NCBI GenBank assembly: GCA_937974555.1
Contig: CALJKR010000014.1
Location: 1 to 6,636 of the forward strand
DNA from: an uncultured Flavobacteriales bacterium
Lineage (GTDB): Bacteria > Bacteroidota > Bacteroidia > Flavobacteriales_D > Sanyastnellaceae
Length of the DNA: 6,636 bases
Direction: 5' to 3'
Under the pieces are notes generated by a model. The model saw nothing but the letters and a program-made list of their open reading frames with translations. It was not told the DNA's origin and did not search any database. Shown here one piece after another: positions 1 to 6,636 of the stretch. Within the stretch, counting starts at the first letter, position 1; each line of letters begins with the position of its first letter. The position numbers were made by a program, and so were the translations under genes.

Positions 1-1325
1 GATAAATAAGTTACTTTTTTACCGTTTAAATTACCTTTTAGAAAATTAGCACTTGAAGTTAGTCCGTCATTGATAGAATCCTTGTAAGCCGGGTTATAAA
101 ATTTCCAGTTTCCCGTTGGTTCATCCTCTTCAAAATATCCTGAAACCCTCAAATTTCCATACTCATCAAATTTGTAATATTCCCCTTCTCTTTGATCGTT
201 AACATATGAGAATTTTTCAAGAAGTGTACAGTTAATTGTATCAAAGTCTCTAGGTTGGTTTGGTTTTTTTAAATAAACAAAGCAGGGTCCATCAAGTACG
301 TCAGCAATATTACGTTTTAAAGTAAGTGTATCTCCATCATACCTTTCCATAAAACCGTTTCTTTCATCTCGAACATAACTGAATCTCAAGAATGGTACTA
401 ACCCAATTTGAGACATTACCGAAACATTTAACTTTCCTGATAATTCTCCATCCAAATAATGACCTTCGTGTCTTTCAAGTTGGCCATCTTCACTTTGAAC
501 CCAAACATAAAATGGACCATTTAAAACACCTGATTTCATTGTATAAGATTGAGTCAATGAATCCCCTTCAAAGTGAAGTTTTTTACCTTCTTTTATACCA
601 TTAACAAAATTTACTTCCTCCCGTAAATTATGATCATTTTCATCATAAAAGATGGCCTTACCGTTACGTATACCGTTTTTATAAATTGATCTTTCTGCAT
701 TATCCCCATTTTCAAAATATCTTTTGTAAACACCCTCAATTTTTCCTTTCTCAAGATAATAATCCTTTTCTATTTGCTCAGAATCATCATAATAAGTTAC
801 AATGTGTCCATTATAGGGGTCATAGAAACTCCCTTTTCTTGTTACTGAAACAGAATAAGAAGTATTTGGCCCGTCTGTTAAATATTCACTCTCCTCATCG
901 ATGTTTGAGGTCTTTGTAATGAGTAAGGAATACTTGGCTGAAAAGTAAATTTGAATAAGTTGTCCGTCATTTACCTTATCTTGTCCTTTATTGAATCCTA
1001 GTTTATTTAGTTCGGATACGCATTTTTTATAAGATGTCTCATTATAAAACTCATAACTCACGAATTCTGGTTTACCATCATTTAAATTTACGTTAACCCA
1101 ACCTAATGCTTTCTTGTCATAATCTATTTCATATGACCACATCACAAGCGATCCTAACACAGTATTCTCAGATTTATAATAATCCCAATTTTTATTTTGA
1201 ATGTAGGCATCAATATCATACCATCCATTTTTGTTCAAAATATTTGTTAGATCTGTAATAGTCAATGATTGACTAAAAACAACGAATGGAAATAGGATGA
1301 AAAGAACTTTAAATAATTTCATCAT
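1..1325 (-). CDS. Secreted MORN-repeat (YwqK-like) protein, 3' end missing
   Basis: An uninterrupted reading frame of 441 codons runs from ATG at 1325 off the window edge, so the C-terminus is missing. Residues 1-19 (MMKLFKVLFILFPFVVFSQ) form a signal peptide with the FSQ-type end common in flavobacteria; no lipobox cysteine follows. Residues about 21-168 are a non-repetitive domain, with segments such as WSYEIDYD and LNKLGF, that I cannot name. From about 170 onward there are roughly ten MORN_2-type units (aromatic, x, x, G, x, x, x, G, then aromatic), for example YLEKGKIEG (190-198), YKNGIRNG (215-222), FVNGIKEG (240-247), YLDGELSG (290-297) and FLKGNLNG (428-435). Such proteins are often annotated 'toxin-antitoxin system YwqK family antitoxin', but that function is not demonstrated here. 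The gene starts 11 bp after the adhesin stop and is probably cotranscribed with it. ATG at 1322 is an equally possible start. The coding call is firm; the molecular role is unknown. Confidence 0.9.
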   Translation of the reverse strand, partial: MMKLFKVLFILFPFVVFSQSLTITDLTNILNKNGWYDIDAYIQNKNWDYYKSENTVLGSLVMWSYEIDYDKKALGWVNVNLNDGKPEFVSYEFYNETSYKKCVSELNKLGFNKGQDKVNDGQLIQIYFSAKYSLLITKTSNIDEESEYLTDGPNTSYSVSVTRKGSFYDPYNGHIVTYYDDSEQIEKDYYLEKGKIEGVYKRYFENGDNAERSIYKNGIRNGKAIFYDENDHNLREEVNFVNGIKEGKKLHFEGDSLTQSYTMKSGVLNGPFYVWVQSEDGQLERHEGHYLDGELSGKLNVSVMSQIGLVPFLRFSYVRDERNGFMERYDGDTLTLKRNIADVLDGPCFVYLKKPNQPRDFDTINCTLLEKFSYVNDQREGEYYKFDEYGNLRVSGYFEEDEPTGNWKFYNPAYKDSINDGLTSSANFLKGNLNGKKVTYL

Positions 1326-1336
1326 TTCGAAAAATT

Positions 1337-4300
1337 TTAGGGTGCTGAAACTACAAATGGCTTATTAATGAGAATATTATCTTTTCTCATAGAAATCATA
1401 TACATACCACTCGGTAATGAGAAAGTTAGAATTGTTTTACTATTATTGGATTCCTCAATTCGATATTCAATTTCTCGTCCTAACAAATCATTAATTCCGA
1501 GTATTTCAATTTTTTCCGCTTCGTCACTATATATGATTAATTGACCATTTTGTACAGGGTTAGATATTTTAATTAGATCTTTTAATTGTTCTTCAATACT
1601 ATTAAAAAACACATTCAAATTTAAAGTGACGACACTATCACAACCGTGTATTGAATTTAAATCTAAGGTATAAACCCCGCTTTGCGTAAAGGTTTGCCCA
1701 GACATTATTAATGGTCCGTAACTTGAAATGAAAATGCTTGTATCTTCAGCATAATGCACTACAATTGTTATTTCTGCACTACTAGTACAACCATTTGCAC
1801 CGACCGAAACAACAGAGTAATCTGTTGATGCTGTTGGTGACACCTGAAGTACGTTTTGATTGAGTGTTCCATTCCAAGTCACCTCTCCCTCGCTGTCTGC
1901 CGTAATAGTTGCCATATCGCCATTACATATAACACTATCACCATAAAATGTAATTTGTGGCGCTGATAATACAGTTACAAAAATTGAATTTGAGTAATTC
2001 ACACAACCTGTTGAGTTAGACAGAGCTGATACATAATAATTTCCTTGCTGATTTACTTGAATTGAATTTTGAGTTGCTCCGTTGATTGGTTGGTTATTGT
2101 AATACCATTGAAAGACGACAGTTGAAACCGAAGAGCAGTTGAGAATTACCTCTTCATTTTGACATATCGATGTGGGTGTAGATGCGACTGCAGAAATCTG
2201 AGGCAACATAAGAACAACAACATTAACATTATCGGTATTTATACACCCCTGAGTTGTTGTTCCTGTCAATGTATAAGTTGTAGATGTATTTGGTATAAAA
2301 TACTGTCCGTTTTGAACACCATTTGACCATGTAAAAGTCAAGTTAGGACTACCCGAACCAAATAAACTGATTGAATCACCTAAACATATAGTTTGATCAA
2401 CCCCGGCATTTACAATAGGTAAACTAAGCACTGTTATATTGTGAATACTGCTCAATACGGAAGGGCAGCTTTGGTTTGTTACAGATGCTCTAATGAACTT
2501 ATTAGAGCTTATTGGTCCAATTTGAGAACCAGCTAATGGATTTGTTCCGTTCCCAACAGGAAGGAATGGACCGCTAGCTGAACTTGCAATTTGCCATTGG
2601 ATAGTACCATTAAAAGATGATAGATTAATACTTGATGGTAAACTACCAGAACACACATTTTGATTAGGCGTTATACTTCCAACAGAACTTGTGCTTGAAA
2701 CAGTGATAGTAATCGGAGATGAAATGTTTACGGACGTGCCAGAACAACTTGTTGCAACTAATTGATAATAACGTGTTGCGGTTAAACTTCCCATTTGAGC
2801 ACTTGATAAAGTAGCACTTGTAGCTCCCGCTATCGTTGTCCAAGTTGAATTATTCGTAGAAACTTCCCATTGTAAAGATCCATTAGAACCTGACGAGACC
2901 AATGCTGAAGGCTGCGTTCCTGTGCAAATAGTTTGGCTTGCTGAAATAGTTCCAGCGCTCGCAGCAGGAATTACAGTAATCAGGATGCTATTTGAAAACA
3001 CACTTGGGCAAGGTGAATTCGAAACTTCAACCCTATAATAAGTATTCACATTTAATGAGCCCATAGCTGCACCTGACAACGTATTGCCATTTGCATTAAG
3101 AATGGTTGTAAACGTTGAATTATCCGTCGAGAACTGCCAATTTATCGTTCCATTTGGACTGCCAACAAACAGTTGCGTTGGTGTCGTTCCTTGGCAGATT
3201 GTTTGTGCGGCAGTAACAGTACCTACAGTAGGATTCGGTAATACTGTTATCATTATCGAATTTGATGTGGCATTGGTACATGAACCACTCGTGAGTATCG
3301 CTCTATAATATCGATTGGAGGTTAATACACCCATCTGAGCACTAGTTAATGTTGAACTTGTTGCCCCAGAAATGTTAGTCCATGTGGAATTATTGGTAGA
3401 AACTTGCCATTGAATAGTTCCTACACTTCCCGTCAATGTCAGTCCTGTAGGGCTTGTACTTGTACATATATTCTGATTGGATGTTACTACCCCACCAACA
3501 GCGACTTGATTAACAACTATTGATGTAACTATTGAATAATTGGTACCACATGTAGGATTACTTGCCGCCAATCTAAAATAGGTGGTTTGTGTCAAAGCAC
3601 CTATTTGGGCGCCTGATAAAGTAGAAGATGTTGCACCGGCAATGGGCGTCCAAGGACCGGTTGAACTAGGCGCGGATTCCCATTGTAGTGATCCGGAATA
3701 AGTACTTACTGAAATGTTAGGGGTTCCTGAACCAAAACAAATTGTTTGAGGGGAAGTCGGATTGCCAGGGGATGGTGGTGAAACAACAGTAATCAAAACA
3801 GAACTTGTATTTTGAATAGCACAAGGCCCATTATTTACTCTAACTCTAAAGTAGTAATTCTGTCCAAAACCTAAAAAGGCCATTTGGGAAGTTAAAAGCG
3901 TATCATTTGTTGCTCCCGAAATATTATTCCAAGTTGAATTATTTGTAGAATATTGCCATTGAAAATTTGACCCAACGTAACCCGCGACAACCAATTGTGA
4001 CGGCAAACTACCACTACATATACTTTGGCTGCTTGATACTGTTCCTGCAATAGTTGGTTGAAAAACAGTTAATGGAACAACATTTGAATATGCTGCACCA
4101 CAATTATTCAAATTAGTAACGACCCGGATATAAGTGGTTTGAGTCAATGCACCAATATTGGATCCAAATAAAGTAGTCCCCGTTGAACCAGAGTAATTAT
4201 TCCAATTTTGGTTATCGTAAGAGTACTGCCACTGAATAGTACCTTGTTGACCTGAAATAGTCATGTTTGAAGGAACTGTACCGATACAATAACTTGCTTG

Positions 4301-6514
4301 TGGCCCTATTCCACCACCTTGTGCAACAGGAAGGATGGTTACTCCAATTACATCTTGACCTGTACAACCATTTTGGTCAGTTCCTACGACCGTATAAGTT
4401 GTGGTAACTGAAGGATTTGCAATAACAGATGAGCCTATTGTATTATTGAGACCAATAGAGGGCGACCATGCATAAGATACACCTCCTGTAGCGCTGAGAT
4501 TTGCTGAAAGTCCGGAACAAATTACAACGTCATTACTTGCAATGATTGAAGGTAACGGATTGACTTTTACTTTTACATCGTTTGAGTACACTGAAATGCA
4601 ACCCGGGTTTGAGAGCTTAACACGGAACCATTTAGTAGTGGTTAAAGCACCCAAATTTGCGATAATATTAAAAGTCGATGAGTTGGCCCCAACAACATCT
4701 GTCCAAATAAGCGAGTCTGAAGATTGCTGCCAGGTAATTGACCCTTGCAAACCGTTAAAAGTCAAATTTTGAGGTGCCTGCCCTTGACAAATTGTTTGGT
4801 TACTTGTAACTGTTCCTGCGGAAGTAGGCGTTTGACTAACGATCGAAATAGTTGCAGGCTGACTTACACAATTTTGATTGGTTGTGTATGTAACGATAAT
4901 CTTTGCGTAGTAACCTAAATAACCTGGAATATCATTATATAAACCAAGATTATTAGCGTTCAAAATCCTAAATTGATTTAGGCCACCTTGCACTAAAGCA
5001 GTTGTTGGGAATGTCAATAAATACTGATTACCTCCTAAACAAGAACAATTGGATGTTGTGGTTAAGTTGGAGGTTGTCATTTGATTTATCTGAACATTTT
5101 TACCTCCTGGATTACACTCAACACCAACATTGAGTAAGATTTTGAAACTTGTAATTGTATTACCAATGGGAGTTACATCCGTCCAATTGAAACCAATATT
5201 CCCAGATCCTTGTATATTTCCATTTCCACAACTCGTATTTGTGAAATTAATTAATTGACTCGCTTGAGATATTGTTATAGTGTCAGTATAAATTGGCGGA
5301 TTTATATACGATTGGACATAAATTGTTGTGTCGTTATTAATCGCATTTAATTGCAGTTGATTTGTGGAAGTTATTGTCGTATCGTTAAGAAATGATGACC
5401 AAATAAATCCATTTCCCGAACCACTTGAAGTTATTAGTAGATTTTGACCGCAATTAACTGTTAAGTTCTGAGAAACAGGCTGAACAATGTTTGGATTAGA
5501 AATGAAATCGTAATAAATAATATTAGAAGTGACTGTCTGACCACCAAAGGCACAAGTAATTTGAAGTCTTATAAAAGCGTCTGTATATAGATTATAAATT
5601 AATAATGAATCATTAGAATTGGGAATATTTGACCACGGTCCATTATTCGATGGTGAACTTTGCCACTGAAAAACTAATCCCGGTGTATTTGCATAGCCAG
5701 TAGTCCAAAGCGTAAGCCCCCCACAACCGCTAGTAGAATTACTATAAATACTTGGAGTTACAGCTGTACTTGACCAGTTTGTGAAGTAGATTATTCTAAC
5801 CATACCATCTCCGCCATTACCACCTGAACGAGATGGAAAGTCATCAGAACCACCACCACCACCACCTGGTTGCAATCCAGGTTGACCGTTTACAGAACTT
5901 GATGTACTAGCATTACCTCCGTTTCCACCAAAACCATTAGATATCGCACCATTAATACTTGTAGCGGGAATTCCTGGACCCTGAGATGTACCTGATGCAC
6001 CGCCACCGCCACCTCCGCTTGAGTAGGCAGCGTAACCATTTCCCCCAATACAAACAAAGTCTCCATAACTTTGATTTGAGGGGCCTCCATTTAATGGAAT
6101 AGTAGCCGAATTATTCAAACCTTTTAAGCCACCTTTAGCCAAAGGAAATGAATTATTTGATGGATTTATATTAGTTATGTTCAACCAAGAATCTCCTCCA
6201 TTTGATGCCTGCGCAGTAGAATTGCCTGGAGCGCCTGCCCCACCTTGACCAACGTTAATAAAATAGATTGTACCTGGAATTACACTCAATAATTTATTTG
6301 CAAAAGCTCCACCACCACCGCCAGAGCCACCATTTATTGAATTAAATGCGCTGTTTCCACCGCCGCCGCCACCACCCCAACATTGAATTGTAATTTGCGA
6401 TACATTGGGAGGACACACCCAAGTTTGGGTACCAGGTGTAGTGAAATCGACTACAACCTGAGCATTGAATTTTAGAAAAATGATGAAAAATAAGACTAGA
6501 TAAAGAAACCTCAT
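1337..6514 (-). CDS. Giant T9SS-exported surface protein with glycine-rich head and Ig-like/PKD-like repeats
   Basis: A 1725-residue protein, probably a cell-surface or matrix adhesin. Order of parts: signal peptide 1-19 (MRFLYLVLFFIIFLKFNAQ); glycine-rich domain 20-244, opening with a W-x-x-P-x-x-V then WGGGGGGG pattern and closing with GDGMVRIIY; diverged Ig-like repeat 248-336; beta-sandwich-like unit 339-417; unassigned Cys-containing domain 419-548; Ig-like A repeat 563-653; PKD-like unit 654-728; seven tandem A repeats 729-1362; PKD-like 1363-1436; Ig-like 1437-1516 with the FQWYYNN core; PKD-like 1517-1586; linker with CDSVVTLNLNV (1626-1636); T9SS type A sorting domain 1637-1725. The ATG at 6514 is preferred over the in-frame GTG at 6520, because it gives a compact signal peptide and sits in an ATGA overlap with the upstream gene; an in-frame TAA at 6530-6532 excludes any longer start. 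No catalytic motif is visible. Export and surface attachment by T9SS are well supported by the tail; adhesion and its ligand are inferred. Confidence 0.96.
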   Translation of the reverse strand: MRFLYLVLFFIIFLKFNAQVVVDFTTPGTQTWVCPPNVSQITIQCWGGGGGGGNSAFNSINGGSGGGGGAFANKLLSVIPGTIYFINVGQGGAGAPGNSTAQASNGGDSWLNITNINPSNNSFPLAKGGLKGLNNSATIPLNGGPSNQSYGDFVCIGGNGYAAYSSGGGGGGASGTSQGPGIPATSINGAISNGFGGNGGNASTSSSVNGQPGLQPGGGGGGSDDFPSRSGGNGGDGMVRIIYFTNWSSTAVTPSIYSNSTSGCGGLTLWTTGYANTPGLVFQWQSSPSNNGPWSNIPNSNDSLLIYNLYTDAFIRLQITCAFGGQTVTSNIIYYDFISNPNIVQPVSQNLTVNCGQNLLITSSGSGNGFIWSSFLNDTTITSTNQLQLNAINNDTTIYVQSYINPPIYTDTITISQASQLINFTNTSCGNGNIQGSGNIGFNWTDVTPIGNTITSFKILLNVGVECNPGGKNVQINQMTTSNLTTTSNCSCLGGNQYLLTFPTTALVQGGLNQFRILNANNLGLYNDIPGYLGYYAKIIVTYTTNQNCVSQPATISIVSQTPTSAGTVTSNQTICQGQAPQNLTFNGLQGSITWQQSSDSLIWTDVVGANSSTFNIIANLGALTTTKWFRVKLSNPGCISVYSNDVKVKVNPLPSIIASNDVVICSGLSANLSATGGVSYAWSPSIGLNNTIGSSVIANPSVTTTYTVVGTDQNGCTGQDVIGVTILPVAQGGGIGPQASYCIGTVPSNMTISGQQGTIQWQYSYDNQNWNNYSGSTGTTLFGSNIGALTQTTYIRVVTNLNNCGAAYSNVVPLTVFQPTIAGTVSSSQSICSGSLPSQLVVAGYVGSNFQWQYSTNNSTWNNISGATNDTLLTSQMAFLGFGQNYYFRVRVNNGPCAIQNTSSVLITVVSPPSPGNPTSPQTICFGSGTPNISVSTYSGSLQWESAPSSTGPWTPIAGATSSTLSGAQIGALTQTTYFRLAASNPTCGTNYSIVTSIVVNQVAVGGVVTSNQNICTSTSPTGLTLTGSVGTIQWQVSTNNSTWTNISGATSSTLTSAQMGVLTSNRYYRAILTSGSCTNATSNSIMITVLPNPTVGTVTAAQTICQGTTPTQLFVGSPNGTINWQFSTDNSTFTTILNANGNTLSGAAMGSLNVNTYYRVEVSNSPCPSVFSNSILITVIPAASAGTISASQTICTGTQPSALVSSGSNGSLQWEVSTNNSTWTTIAGATSATLSSAQMGSLTATRYYQLVATSCSGTSVNISSPITITVSSTSSVGSITPNQNVCSGSLPSSINLSSFNGTIQWQIASSASGPFLPVGNGTNPLAGSQIGPISSNKFIRASVTNQSCPSVLSSIHNITVLSLPIVNAGVDQTICLGDSISLFGSGSPNLTFTWSNGVQNGQYFIPNTSTTYTLTGTTTQGCINTDNVNVVVLMLPQISAVASTPTSICQNEEVILNCSSVSTVVFQWYYNNQPINGATQNSIQVNQQGNYYVSALSNSTGCVNYSNSIFVTVLSAPQITFYGDSVICNGDMATITADSEGEVTWNGTLNQNVLQVSPTASTDYSVVSVGANGCTSSAEITIVVHYAEDTSIFISSYGPLIMSGQTFTQSGVYTLDLNSIHGCDSVVTLNLNVFFNSIEEQLKDLIKISNPVQNGQLIIYSDEAEKIEILGINDLLGREIEYRIEESNNSKTILTFSLPSGMYMISMRKDNILINKPFVVSAP
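1340..1606 (-). other. T9SS type A C-terminal sorting domain
   Basis: Residues 1637-1725 fit the Por secretion-system tail pattern: an ISNPVQNGQLIIYS opening (the usual NP-x-x-(N/x)-G-x-(L/V)-x-(I/V) motif), a central EILGINDLLGREI strand, and FSLPSGMYMISMRKDNILINKPF near the end (the usual L-(S/P)-x-G-(I/M)-Y-x-(I/V/M) motif). In known T9SS cargo this domain directs outer-membrane translocation and is removed when the protein is attached or released. The final residues after the last strand are VVSAP, rather than the usual lysine-containing ending. Confidence 0.88.
1757..2428 (-). other. C-terminal stalk: PKD-like, Ig-like and PKD-like units
   Basis: Residues 1363-1586 hold three units of about 70-80 residues. 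The first is PKD-like (VDQTICLGDSISL, FTWSNG, TTYTLTGTT). The second resembles a classical Ig-like domain (ICQNEEVILNCSS, FQWYYNNQPINGAT, GNYYVSA, then ITV-like end FVTVL). The third is PKD-like (VICNGDMATI, VTWNG, STDYSVVSVGANGC). Each has a paired-cysteine arrangement or an 'xxxC-x-x-(E/D)' start typical of these modules in T9SS cargo. Boundaries are approximate. Confidence 0.7.
2429..4330 (-). repeat. Seven tandem Ig-like repeats of about 90 residues (about 270 bp)
   Basis: Residues 729-1362 hold seven consecutive units with period 90-92 residues, starting near 4330, 4060, 3784, 3511, 3241, 2971 and 2698. The shared unit is: G-x-(V/I)-x-x-x-Q-x-(I/V)-C-x-G-x-x-P, then G-x-(I/L)-QW, then STNNSTW-like, I-x-(G/N)-A, a Leu-rich turn with a Q-x-G-x-L-type motif, YYR/YFR, a second Cys, and (I/V)-T-V at the end. 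The two cysteines are 60-65 residues apart in every unit (743/805, 833/898, 926/989, 1017/1079, 1107/1169, 1197/1257, 1288/1350), suggesting one disulfide per domain. A separate copy of the same type lies at 563-653 and a diverged one at 248-336. The fold is probably a beta-sandwich stalk that holds the N-terminal domain away from the cell. Confidence 0.88.
4331..4555 (-). other. PKD-like unit separating the first A repeat from the main array
   Basis: Residues 654-728 follow a different pattern from the A repeats: V-I-C-S-G, then LSATGG, YAWSPSIGL, then PSVTTTYTVVGTDQNGCTG. This is the common Bacteroidota PKD/CHU-type pattern of 'Y-x-W-(S/x)-x-(S/N)' and 'T-T-T-Y-T-(V/L)' found in T9SS cargo. 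A related unit at 1363-1436 (CLGD, FTWSNG, TSTTYTLTG) follows the array, so PKD-like units bracket the seven A repeats. Confidence 0.75.
4871..5260 (-). other. Unassigned Cys-containing domain inside the surface protein
   Basis: Residues about 419-548 interrupt the Ig-like and PKD-like pattern. The segment lacks the WQ core and the IC-x-G motif of the repeats. It contains an FKILLNVGVECNPGGK stretch, a close cysteine pair (CSC, 490-492) followed by LGGNQYLLTFP, then LNQFRILNANN and YLGYYAKIIVTY. The alternation of hydrophobic strands suggests a beta-sandwich of about 130 residues, possibly a carbohydrate- or protein-binding module. I cannot assign a family. Boundaries are approximate. Confidence 0.55.
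5783..6457 (-). other. Glycine-rich N-terminal domain
   Basis: About 225 residues rich in Gly, Asn and Ser. It begins with a W-x-x-P-x-x-V-x-x-I-T-I-x-x-W strand followed by seven glycines, has further Gly clusters, a VIPGTIYFINVGQGG segment, and ends in GDGMVRIIY. This order matches the family annotated as 'glycine-rich domain' in bacterial surface proteins and phage tail fibres, where the glycine tracts may pack as polyglycine-type helices. Codons in the longest Gly runs are mostly GGT/GGC/GGA, giving trinucleotide-repeat-like DNA at 6356-6376, 6308-6331, 5999-6016 and 5849-5866. The family match rests on pattern recognition, and the function (surface or ligand contact) is inferred. Confidence 0.8.
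6458..6514 (-). other. Signal peptide of the giant surface protein
   Basis: Residues 1-19 comprise Met-Arg, a hydrophobic core (FLYLVLFFIIFL) and a short KFNAQ end. The mature protein probably begins at or next to the Gln, as is common for Bacteroidota Sec substrates. No cysteine follows, so it is not a lipoprotein. This fits Sec export to the periplasm before T9SS transfer across the outer membrane. Confidence 0.88.
6511..6514 (-). other. ATGA stop/start overlap that decides the adhesin start
   Basis: On the minus strand the four bases ATGA hold both the ATG of the giant surface protein (6514-6512) and the TGA of the upstream frame (6513-6511). Such overlaps usually mean translational coupling within one operon. 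No purine-rich Shine-Dalgarno sequence is visible just upstream, which is normal in Bacteroidota. The competing in-frame GTG at 6520-6518 would only add two residues before the signal peptide. Confidence 0.6.
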
Positions 6515-6636
6515 AGCCACAAATTTTGTTTATGCATCGACCTTAGCTCTTTATTTGCTTGATGCTGATAATGCTTACTCTTTACCCCCAAGGAAAACGT
6601 CCAAGTGAAATCCACTAAAGCAAGGCCAGCATACAA
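6511..6636 (-). CDS. 3' end of an unrecognised upstream gene
   Basis: The minus-strand frame beginning at the window edge is open for 41 codons and ends with TGA at 6513-6511. That stop overlaps the ATG of the giant surface protein as ATGA. The other two minus frames contain early stops and the plus strand is also broken, so this is the only plausible coding frame here. The peptide begins with a mostly hydrophobic stretch (LYAGLALVDFTWTFSLGV) and ends in a basic, polar tail of about 23 residues (from KSKHYQHQANKE). This could be a last membrane-spanning segment or a beta strand followed by a soluble tail. I do not recognise the family. The main support is the open frame plus the exact stop/start overlap; 41 open codons alone could arise by chance. 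Confidence 0.55.
   Translation of the reverse strand: MYAGLALVDFTWTFSLGVKSKHYQHQANKELRSMHKQNLWL

Noticed and set aside
392..604. Plus-strand open frame of 70 codons
   Set aside because: It lies antisense to the MORN-repeat gene, whose frame is open throughout with clear motifs. The plus-strand peptide has no recognisable features.
686..919. Plus-strand open frame of 77 codons, rich in His, Asn and Phe
   Set aside because: Composition is that of an antisense shadow of the MORN-repeat coding frame; no domain or start context.
1326..1340. Short AAAATTTT palindrome between the surface-protein and MORN genes
   Set aside because: Too short and AT-only to form a stable hairpin, and it sits across the stop codon; it does not support a terminator.
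3084..3308. Plus-strand open frame of 74 codons
   Set aside because: Antisense to the tandem Ig-like repeats; no independent support.
2429..4330. CRISPR-like direct repeats
   Set aside because: The repeats are about 270 bp, coding, diverged and without spacers; they are protein-domain repeats.
4542..4772. Plus-strand open frame of 76 codons
   Set aside because: Antisense to the first A repeat; arises from the stop-poor composition of the repeat.
5890..6090. Minus-strand frame of 66 codons overlapping the glycine-rich domain
   Set aside because: It is an alternative frame of the Gly-rich coding sequence; the main frame has the domain motifs and the signal peptide.
6515..6636. Possible Bacteroidota promoter (TTG and TAnnTTTG boxes) before the surface protein
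   Set aside because: No TAnnTTTG at a suitable place, and the stretch reads as the end of an overlapping upstream gene.

Overview
The window looks like low-GC DNA from a member of the Bacteroidota, probably a flavobacterium-like lineage. The basis is a very large secreted protein with CHU/gliding-type immunoglobulin-like repeats and a C-terminal type IX secretion system (T9SS) sorting domain, AT-rich codons, and start sites without a clear Shine-Dalgarno sequence. The lineage is an inference; no rRNA or housekeeping marker is present.

Everything that can be supported as coding lies on the minus strand, and the strand is almost fully covered. Reading 5' to 3' on that strand (from high to low coordinates) there are: (1) the last 41 codons of an unrecognised upstream gene, 6636 to 6511; (2) a 1725-residue secreted repeat protein, 6514 to 1337; and (3) the first 441 codons of a secreted MORN-repeat (YwqK-like) protein, 1325 to the window edge. 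Genes 1 and 2 overlap through an ATGA junction and genes 2 and 3 are 11 bp apart, so the three probably form one transcription unit. Its promoter and terminator would lie outside the window. There is no gene-free stretch over 300 bases. I see no RNA gene, mobile element, CRISPR array or credible terminator.

The giant protein is modular (ATG-based numbering): signal peptide; glycine-rich domain (about 20-244); a diverged Ig-like repeat and a beta-sandwich-like unit; an unassigned Cys-containing domain (about 419-548); one Ig-like 'A' repeat; a PKD-like unit; seven consecutive A repeats of about 90 residues, each with a regularly spaced cysteine pair; further PKD/Ig-like units; and a T9SS type A sorting tail. 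The likely role is a cell-surface or matrix adhesin exported by T9SS. The downstream MORN protein also carries a signal peptide and may act in the envelope, but no functional link between the two can be shown from sequence. I do not see a demonstrably new system. The points most worth a second look are the unassigned domain in the middle of the adhesin, the regular repeat array, and the conserved-looking N-terminal domain of the MORN protein.
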